From Adenanthera pavonina (taxonomy: Eukaryota > Streptophyta > Magnoliopsida > Fabales > Fabaceae): a DNA stretch of 64,000 nt. The notes under the pieces were generated by a model. The model saw nothing but the letters and a program-made list of their open reading frames with translations. It had not been told where the DNA came from and searched no databases. A program made the translations under genes and the position numbers. Each line of letters opens with the position of its first letter. Position 1 is the stretch's first letter. Positions 56,145 to 64,000 of this stretch are shown here, piece by piece. The stretch lies in the NCBI GenBank assembly GCA_026686845.1, contig JAIVEN010000013.1:15520001-15584000 (forward strand), written 5' to 3'.

Positions 56145-59100
56145 TCAACATTTTTCCTGAATAAGTTGTTGGAGAGAAGATTGCAACTGTTTGTAGACTG
56201 CATACCAACCATTTTGAGAAGGATGAACTATGTCCCAAAAGAATGATGCGTCTGGTTTCTTACATACATTATATTTCTTTGTTCCTTTCTTGTCCGCTTT
56301 AACACTCACACATGGCTCTAACGGATTCATCAGTCTCGAATCTTCTGCATATATAACGCCGAAAAAAAAAAGATAATCATGCATTTGAACATTATGTACT
56401 AAACCTAATGTTGGTAATTAATTAGATATCGTTTATTTACTTGACACGTTATGACTCACTTAGCAAACTATTAAATTTGATATTAAATTCTACGATGGAA
56501 GTGCGTGAAATAAAATCGAATCATTTTCCCCAAAAAAGGAAAAAAAGAGAGTTAATTTAGATTCTCACCGGTTCCACCTTCTCTTCTCAAATCAATATAG
56601 GCCATTCAAATCAGATTTAAAAGGTTCAAACTTTTAATATTTTAAAAAGTTATATATATTATGAAAATGTTTAATATATAAATATGTATCATGTAAATCT
56701 ATAGTAAGTTACATTGTTTATAAATGGTAAACAGTGTGGATTGCTATATGAGGCTTTGTACTGTACACATGTCTCATCTTTGAGAAAATATATAAATCTA
56801 AAGGCCCCATTTGGTATTTTCAAAGAAAAGGAAATTCTTTTCCATTGCATGCGGAGCAACATATATAATATCTAATATAGCCATATTATAATTACTTGAA
56901 AGTAATATTTTCTTTATTTAATGACAAAAAAAGACATTTCACATCCACAAAATCAGTTTTTTTTATTCCATTTTATGTTATTCTACATACCATATGGGTC
57001 CTTAATTTGATATGAATACACCAGATTGAGAAGAGGAGGGGGATTTGAGAAAGTGAAGCAGAGAAAAGCCAAGTGAAAATTGTGAGTACTTTGACACACT
57101 AGGGACATTGAATTGAGACTTGTACATATGAAACTAGAACTAAAAGTACTATACAATCCTATTACAGAATAAACATAAAGGGATATGAATAACTTACTGG
57201 CACGCCTTTTCTGCATTGAAGAAATGACGGAGAGGAAAGTGTTGTAGAGATCAAGTGTTATAAACACTGATTTTCCAAATTGATGGTTCATGTTTGCCAG
57301 AGAATGAAGCAGCACTTGGTTGTGATTTTGAGACACTATGTTTGGAGTTTCAGTGCACGTTTTGTAAGAAGTGGCCACAGATTGTTGGGGCAAACACCCT
57401 ATTGGCATCATTAAGGCTATTGCTATTTTCCTCACTCCCAACCTTTCAATGCGTTTCAGATCGGAACAAAGTTGGTTGACCAAACGTGACGAAAATGCTG
57501 TTACTTCCTATAGCAGACAGAAATATGAAATGAATGAATCATTAATACTTGTTTTGGTGATGTACTTGGAAATTAGAGTATATGATAGTCTTAATCGTCA
57601 AATCTTCGTTAAAATAATTTTACCTGAAAAAAAACAATATTTTAAATCTTATTGTCAAGAAATATAATTAATTAAATAAAATTTCAAAAATGAAACGGGT
57701 TGACCCCTTGAATATTGGGCTTCTCGAAAACTATATATGAAATATGATCGTTCTTAGAGATGTTTAGTTCAGTTCCCTTTAAACTAAATCGATCAAAATT
57801 AAATTGAAAATGGAATCCATTTAATAAGTTTTCAAAGCTTAAAAATAAAATTTGACCTTATTCTCCATTGATTTTAATCAGTTTTGGACACATCAATCAG
57901 TTTCCAAAAGTCATCTTGGGCTCTAGTTAATTCAAATCGAACTGGGTTAAATCGCATAGATGTAAAGCTTTTCCCAAAAAAAAAATGTTTTTATGCTATA
58001 AAAACTGATTTTAATAAGTTTTTAATTGTTTGATTTGGTTCAATTTCATCAATTTAGTTTGATTTTGAACACTCTTGATAATCCTAACAAATGAGTCCAA
58101 AAAATTGATGGCAAGATGGCAACAATAGTTGTTGCATTTAAGTTGCAGAAGTCTCAGCTTCAATGTTGTTTGTGTTGGCTTGGTTGCAATTGCGTATAGC
58201 ATATGGAGGGAAAGAAATAATCGCATATTTTAGCAGAAAAAACTGAATTAATTTTGCTATCAAAAGAGGAAGTCTTTTCGAAGATTAGTCCTTTTTAACT
58301 AGCCTTTTGTAAATGCCTTTGTAAAGTTGAAAGGATGTTGATACACAGGCAAGGCTTGTTATTTATGTTGATGAGGGTTTATTTGAGGAATCCTTCTTAG
58401 AAGGTGACTCCAAATAATCCGTGCCTCTCTTTTGTTTTGTTTTAAAGGGGTAGTTATTTATGTCAAAAAATTTTATTGAAAATTTTATTTGTGAGCTCAA
58501 ATTAATTATTTTTGTATTTTCTAAAAGATAAGTCAACAATGGTCCATTAAGATGTTGAAACCCAATATTATTTTAGTGATCATATAATTAATATGCTTGA
58601 CACACAACTTTAATTTATAAATTTAGTTAGTGGTAAAAATGTGTGGGTCAAATTGTATTTTACTAGAACCCATAGTTGGTGGGCCTAGTAAAACTATTAT
58701 TTAAAGAAGATTAGGTTTCCTTTTTAACCATAATTTAGTGAGCTCATATTAAATATTTTATGTTTTCTGAAAGGCAGGTTAACAATTAATGGTCCATTAA
58801 AATGTTGAAATCTAATATTATTTTAGTGATAGACACACTTTAATTTATAAGTGCAGTAAAAATATATGGATCATTATATTTACCAAAGCTTGTAGTGGGT
58901 GAGCAGGTAAAACTATTATTTAAAAAAGGTTAGTTTTCCTTTTTAACCTTAATTTAGTGAATTTCCCTACTAAAAGACACTAAAACCCTAACAACCTAGA
59001 GGAAACTTAGACATGTTATTTTCGAGATGTTGAAAGGTACACATCTCTTATATTCAAACACATATATTAATCCACTTATAATTTTATTTGTTTAAAATTT

Positions 59101-60823
59101 ACAATTTATTGTTTATTAATACAAGTTACTTACATTTTGAAAAAAAAAATTATTGACGGCAAGATCACTAGGAGTCTAAGATATAATAAGATAGTCTCGA
59201 TAAAAATTAAACAGCATATATTTCACCTAAAACATATCAAATGAGGTAAGAAAACCAAAGTGTGTGTGTGTGTGTGTGTATTTATATGACAGAAAACAAT
59301 ATCATTATTCTTTAAGATATAATTAGAGTACTCACCTGAAGGGTCCCATTAGTTTGAAAAAAAGTGGCATAATCGTTCCCACCAACGTTGACCAGAGCAA
59401 CTGAGAATTGAAGGTCGTGTTTGGTGTACACATTTTGTTGAATTAGTTCTTGGAAAGAGTCGATTTGAGTGGTCAAATTTGGTCCATCAGAAAATAATGT
59501 GTTTAAAATTCCAGTCCCTCCACACGCATAGTTCATCCCATTTTCAAGTTTTGATTTCTCTCCGTACTTTCTCAATCTGTACGGTACTGGCGATCTTAAT
59601 CCCAGAAATGAAGCTGCATTTCACATCATATATTATTAAATGTAATGAATTCAAAATCAGAGACAGTTTAGTTGGCAACACTCAAATTCGGAATAACAGA
59701 TAGTTTACACAAGAGAAAAAAAACAATGCATATACATTGATATGTTTTGTTAGAGTGATATAAATATGCATTTTTTTTTAAAACAATGAAAATCAAACGG
59801 AAAAAAAATAAAAAACAGAAATAAAAGAATATTACACGCGCGCGCACTCTGTGGTTATATTTATATTTAGAGTTCTTTTTTTCCCTCACTTTGCTATGAA
59901 TTTGGTACTTAAAAACTTTAAAAAATAGTAAAATAATTATCTTATAACATACTATGTTAGTGTAGGAAAATTTTCTAATATGAAATTATTTTTAAAATTT
60001 TTCTTCAGTTAACAGCTAACATAAGTGACTGGGGACAAGATGCAAATTAAACTAATATGATATATATTCAAGTCCAAGGACATAAATATTGCTCATTTCA
60101 AGGAAAGAGGTGTAAAATAAAGAGATTCTTTATGTCCTCATTTCTTTCTTTTTTGTGCAAATGATTTCTCCGTTGAATTAATGTATGTAACAATGGAAGA
60201 GAATCAATTAATATTCGAAGAAATTATAATCTTATTTTCTCTTAACGTGTATAAATGATATGATATTGTTCTTTGAAGCATCATCTGATTCTAACAGAGA
60301 GAGATATATAAATGATTTAATGAACCTTTAACTTTTTTGTCGGGCTTGTTAGATATCAACGAAAATAAATCGCCTGTAATCTTTCTGTAAAAATTCAAAA
60401 AACAATGGTGATAAAAAGTGAATGAGTTCTCTCTCTTGCGGGACAAGAAAAGCATTTACGAAGTAATTACCTATATAATCAGTAAGAATGAGACCATCGC
60501 CAAACCGGCCAGCAGGTTTTCCAGGAAAGGTGATTCCATTAGGGGGCTTATACGATCCAGAATTTAGGAAATTCCCAGTATCAACGTACGAGTCCCCAAA
60601 AACAAACAGTTTCACAATCCTTTTCTCATGAAACTCCAGTGAGTTTTTGCCTCCTTCAATTTCTGCAATTAAAACCAGTTAAAACCCTATATAGTTAAAG
60701 TGAATTAAAATATATATAATTATCCTATCCTTCAAGATGCTATTTCTGAACGAGTTTACCTGTGAAAATGATGAAGAGAAGCAGTGGGAGAAGCGAGAAT
60801 AGGGATTGAGTTTGGTGTACCAT
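56145..60823 (-). CDS. GDSL esterase/lipase, five exons, 347 aa
   Basis: A predicted secreted ester hydrolase of the plant GDSL family, closest in my memory to Arabidopsis At5g03610/At5g03600. Exons in transcription order: 60823-60760, 60662-60471, 59613-59336, 57507-57198, 56344-56145. All introns are GT-AG and the joined frame (1044 nt) is open to TGA. Residues 1-21 look like a signal peptide (SLFSLLPLLLFIIF). Block I is VFGDSYVDTGN with Ser46. Block II has Gly117 in ACGGTG. Block III is GGNDY with Asn165. Block V is WDIVHPS with Asp319 and His322. All catalytic residues are present and length is normal for the family. The start at 60823 was chosen because it gives the signal peptide; an upstream in-frame Met would spoil it. 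The natural substrate cannot be told. It is the only apparently intact gene in the window. Confidence 0.9.
56345..57197 (-). other. intron 4 of the GDSL gene
   Basis: The intron lies between GCC-A|GTAAGT and ATGCAG|AAGA. It is AT-rich. No gene or clear transposon is seen. Confidence 0.75.
58491..58957. repeat. two-unit tandem duplication in intron 3
   Basis: Unit 1 (58491-58738) and unit 2 (58739-58957) share GTGAGCTCA, AATGGTCCATTAA, ATATTATTTTAGTGAT, AAAACTATTATTTAAA and TTTCCTTTTTAACC in the same order. Unit 2 has about 30 bases deleted and many substitutions, so the duplication is old. Confidence 0.8.
59261..59280. repeat. TG microsatellite in intron 3
   Basis: About ten TG units, ending before TATTTATATG. 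Confidence 0.85.
59614..60470 (-). other. intron 2 of the GDSL gene
   Basis: The donor is ATAG|GTAATT and the acceptor ATGCAG|CTTC. AT-rich; a CG-alternating run (ACGCGCGCGCA) lies near 59836-59845. No other feature is seen. Confidence 0.75.
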
Positions 60824-60915
60824 GGATGTGAGTATATAGTTGGTGATGTGAAAGGATGTGAGGTTGGGGTATAAAGGTCGTGAAGTTTTGTTTAATAGAG
60901 GAAAGAGAATTTGTG

Positions 60916-60924
60916 TATTTATGG
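60916..60924 (-). promoter_or_regulatory. possible TATA box of the GDSL gene
   Basis: CCATAAATA on the minus strand lies about 95 bases before the start codon, a plausible place for a plant core promoter. Nothing else supports it. Confidence 0.3.
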
Positions 60925-61666
60925 CCATTATGTTATGAATCTGCAGTATTTGGGGTTTCAAATTGGCGCATTCATGCAGGAATTAAATTTTGAAATTCTT
61001 AACATTATTGTTCAGATTTCATAACAACAAATTATATTGGGCCCATTAAAATGCTTAATTTCTCATGCAACACCTTTAATGTTGATTAAAGTCAAAGATG
61101 CAGCTATTTCTGGTCACCAAAAAAAAAAAAGCTGTTATATAAAAATTGGCCCAAGAAAAAAGCTACTCCCTTTGGGTCTCAATCTCAAATATAAGCCATT
61201 GAAAGAAGAGTTTTATGGTTCAAAATATAAGTTATGTCTAGATCATTGAATAAAGTTTTCCCTAAATATCCTTCATTAAGTATGTTGAACAAAAATAATG
61301 TAATTTGCGATTGAAAAAATATAACATTTAATTAGGGGTAAATTTGAAAAATAAATGAAATTTCGGACAATTTAAGAACTTTAACAACTTTTTTTAATAT
61401 ATGTGAGGTAATTAAAAGTTACTTATTTTTTAAATCAAAGTGAGAATTATATATTAAAAAGTTGAATACTGCATTGCCTATGATTCATTAATTATTGGAT
61501 CATACGTATGTATAATTATAGATTCTTTATAGGGCCATGGGGCAATTTCTTGTTGGGTAAACAATGTCAGGATTTTTTTTCTTTTTCTAATCCAGCTCAT
61601 ATATAGCACTAGATGATTAAGATTATCGAATGGGATTAATGTCAGCGTGAGAAAATGTGCTCCACG
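60925..61666. other. 5' flank of the GDSL gene with a Stowaway-like end
   Basis: No gene is present. At 61164, TA-CTCCCTTTGGGTCTCAATC followed by CAAATATAAG resembles the TA-CTCCCTCCGTCCC terminus of Stowaway MITEs. No matching right end was found, so it may be a fragment. The remainder is AT-rich. Confidence 0.35.
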
Positions 61667-62532
61667 TAGAGGTGGGAAACGGACTTGCCCACCCCAAAAC
61701 AGGCAGGCCCGTGGCGAGCTGCCAGAAAATGGGCTAGGGGTAGGCCAGCCCCTTTTCTGGCGGGCTGGGATTTGCCCAGCCTAGGACCGCCACCCGCCAA
61801 CCCACCAAATATTATATATATATATTTTTTCAATTTTTTTATATTTGAATAATAACTTAAATTACTAATATGAATAATAAAAAAAATAATATAATTGATT
61901 CATAATTAAATAGAAAATACTTATATATTTTTTCTTATGTGCTTTAAGTGTTATTTTCCAATTAAAGATTAATATGTGGATTATTTGTTAATATATTGTA
62001 GATTTAGTCATTTATTATATATTAAAATTTTTAACTTCTTAAACTTAAAAAAATTTGAAAGGTCTACATATTAAATTTTAATTGATGAATAGCATGAAAT
62101 GTATATGAGGAAAAGTATATAAGTCTAGTCCAAATTAAATTAGAAATAAAAACTATATAAACCATCAATTTATCAAAATACATTAACACATATTAATCAT
62201 TATTTATGTAAGTATTATAATCCAACAACTTTAAATATGAAATATGGGAAATTTTAACTCTAAGTATAAGACAATTTTAATTTCAAGTTTCAATATTAAA
62301 CAAAATATATATAAAGAAAAAAAAAGATAATTTGAAGGAAAAAAAAAAAACAAGCGGGCTAAACGGGCTAACCCGTGGGTTTGGCGAGTTAACCCGCTTA
62401 ACTAGCGGGTTAAGCGGTCCGGGCTGGAAAAAGACTGCCTCAATATGGGTTCTGTTTTTTTCAGCCTAGGACCGCCATAAAACGGGTCAAAACGGGTCAA
62501 CCCGCGGGTTGAAGCTTGTTTTCCCGGCTCTA
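61667..62532. mobile_element. non-autonomous hAT element, 866 bp
   Basis: The termini TAGAGGTGGGAAAC (left) and TAGAGCCGGGAAAAC (complement of right) are inverted repeats. They are flanked by GCTCCACG (61659-61666) and ACTCCACG (62533-62540), an 8-base duplication with one mismatch, as hAT transposases make. Subterminal parts are GC-rich with many GGGCTGG, CCCGCC and GCGGGTTAA words, while the middle is AT-rich. There is no transposase, so it depended on another element. Confidence 0.82.
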
Positions 62533-63100
62533 ACTCCACGAGACACCTTCAAAATAAAACACGAGTTTTCATAAGTTGAAATAACCATGCATGAGTAACC
62601 TGAATTAAAAAAAATGTCCAGATTCTGTGTTTGGCAATGAGTAAATTAAGCAACTATTGGCTATAGGTGAGGATAGAGTGTACCTTACTCCTAAGTAGTC
62701 ATGAATGAGTAATAAGTCCTACACACAATATAGACTAGATCACCGAAGTTGGAACCTAGTCTTTTCACACTAGATAAACACCTCACGTGTACTCTATGAA
62801 AGTAGAGAGAAGTGAGAGATAGCTGGAGAGTATATATCTCTTGGGTTTTGTGCTTCCTTACTTATAGGGAGGCAAATATATTTTTTTCAATCTCCGTATT
62901 TAAGAGTTATATTTGATCCACTATCAAATCTAATGAATATGGAGAATATTCTTAAAGTAAAAATATTATTCTCTCATAAATATCTAAAAAGGTAATGGGT
63001 TTTATGAAAATGGAATTGGCACATCAAAGGCAGATTTCAAATAAGTCCAACACCTTCCACTCGCACTTGATAGGTCAACCATCATGCATTTTTTTCTTCT
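62533..63100. other. gene-free spacer
   Basis: No supported feature. AT-rich single-copy-looking sequence. Confidence 0.4.
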
Positions 63101-63330
63101 TACTACACGAAAAAGGACTTTTTTGTCATTTATTTTCTGTGTTTATTGGGGTTTCAGAAATGCCATGTATTTTAATGCTGATAAAAGAGTAGGGCTTTTA
63201 TTGGTGTTTATAAAAAGACCAACTAAAATTGCTTTAGTTGGCATTTGTTCATACAAACACCAACTTTCCTTCTTTTTTTTTTTTAAAAAATAGTCTACAT
63301 TTTGTTAATACAAACGCAAATTTTTCTCCA
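63101..63330. mobile_element. CACTA-like left terminus
   Basis: TACTACACGAAAAAGGACTT resembles CACTACACGAAAAA, a frequent plant CACTA terminus with the first base changed. It is followed by repeats around TTGGTGTTTATAAAAA and ACCAACTAAA, with complements CATACAAACACCAAC and AATACAAACGCAAAT, that is short subterminal inverted words. The other end would lie outside the window. Confidence 0.45.
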
Positions 63331-63548
63331 TTTTTTTAATTAAAAAACTAATACAATCCACACAGCACACAGCTTAGATCCAGATCTAGTAGCAACACAA
63401 AAGAAAAAAAATAAAACTAATGTTGCTATGCTAAGCATTATAGAGGCAAGTAGTAGCGCAATTTGAACAAAGGAAGAAAATATTGCATTGATGTATGATA
63501 TTTACACCATCATGAAAATGGCAAAAACAAAGATGAAAAACATAAATG

Positions 63549-64000
63549 CTTAGATTCACAATTAATATCCTCACTATTCCTCAAAATTTTAGATCCCCCA
63601 GGAACACTGCACCCCCATATCCCCATCTTTGCTTTAGAGGCTCAAGTCCCTCAATCTATAAATACTTCCCCACGTACCTATTTTTCCAAGGTCGCCGCCC
63701 CTGGCATTACACTTTTCAATGCAACTACTAAATCAAAGAGACACTATTTGGATGATGCACAAGTGGCAGCGAGTGATGAAGAGGAAGAGAAGGATGACGT
63801 TAGGGAAATTCGGCATCCGGAACCCAAGTGCTCCCTCAATGAGATTTATAGCTAGTTACAACGGGTTCATGTGAACAAGACAAAGTCGGACATGAAGCCG
63901 GTGTTCAATGAGGTGCCGGAAAAGTTTCCTAGCAAGATGAAGAAGACAACAACCACAAAATTAGCGTTTTGGCATTTTAGGGAAGAAGACATTATAGAGA
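63549..64000 (+). pseudogene. unrecognised coding-like segment, runs off the window
   Basis: One frame is open from about 63549 to 63855 without an ATG. It encodes PQSINTSPRTYFSKVAAPG, then KRHYLDDAQVAAS, an acidic DEEEEKDD stretch and EPKCSLNEIYS. A TAG follows at 63853. The same frame then stays open to the window end (VHVNKTKSDMKPVFNEVPEK, LAFWHFREEDIIE). Base composition is clearly more gene-like and GC-richer than the surroundings. The Ser/Thr/Arg-rich start could be a transit peptide. It follows a CACTA-like terminus, so it may be a captured gene fragment. I do not recognise the family, and a missed intron at the stop is also possible. Confidence 0.4.

Larger units (their letters stand above)
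57508..59335 (-). other. intron 3 of the GDSL gene
   Basis: The donor is CAG|GTGAGT and the acceptor CTATAG|GAAG. At 1.8 kb it is the longest intron. It holds a tandem duplication (58491-58957) and a TG microsatellite (59261-59280). The part 57760-58070 is rich in GGTTCAATTT and AAACTAAATCG words like decayed MITEs, but no termini were fixed. Confidence 0.75.

Noticed and set aside
61642..61833. Gly/Pro/Ala-rich open frame
   Set aside because: It spans the GC-rich end of the hAT element and crosses its border, so it is composition-driven.
1..64000. tRNA, rRNA or other structured RNA genes
   Set aside because: No cloverleaf-like or rRNA-like stretch was recognised by eye. A covariance-model scan would be needed to exclude small RNAs.

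Overview
The window is nuclear DNA from a flowering plant. It is AT-rich, dominated by nested transposons, and contains one intact spliced gene. The transposon families (Sirevirus/Maximus-like Ty1/copia, CACTA, hAT, L1-type LINE, probable Ty3/gypsy solo LTRs) and a GDSL esterase of the At5g03610 type fit a eudicot, probably one with a large repeat-rich genome. The species cannot be named from the sequence.

Layout. 1-1538: gene-free AT-rich repeat sequence. 1539-4882: decayed CACTA transposase, minus strand. 6071-7938 and 21041-22060: probable halves of an old LTR, split by Copia element A. 7939-21040: Copia A, plus strand, with a 2.6 kb solo LTR (D, 11383-14002) nested at the gag/pol junction. 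22496-25266: probable gypsy-type solo LTR. 26085-26669: palindrome-rich end of a DNA transposon. 26670-27968: L1-type LINE 3' region. 27972-53479: what looks like one non-autonomous CACTA element of about 2.3 kb, expanded to 25.5 kb by two minus-strand Copia elements. Copia B is 29496-42479 and Copia C is 42809-53062. B's 5' LTR holds one solo LTR (37048-41784), which itself holds a second copy in opposite orientation (37572-39817). C's pol holds solo LTR G (49463-51319). 54413-55191: probable MITE. 56145-60823: five-exon GDSL esterase/lipase gene, minus strand. 61667-62532: non-autonomous hAT element with 8-bp target duplication. 63101-64000: another CACTA-like terminus, then an unrecognised reading frame running off the window.

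Most insertions were resolved by reading target-site duplications: AAACT for D, CCACA for B, TGTGA for the outer solo LTR, TCTAA/TCCAA for the inner one, CCCTT for G, and AAGCA/AAGCC for A. These give a relative chronology: LINE, then CACTA, then Copia B, then solo LTR, then inner solo LTR.

The most unusual signal is in the Copia elements. All three carry an extra ORF between pol and the 3' LTR. Elements A and C, and the related LTRs, also carry dense arrays of short palindromes both in the LTR and in the pol-ORF3 spacer. The motif differs by family: GGTTAT-N4-ATAACC in A, AAATTCGAATTT plus CAGACGAA in the other. A splice-acceptor-like site follows the pol stop in all three. Only the GDSL gene looks functional; every transposon gene seen here is broken.
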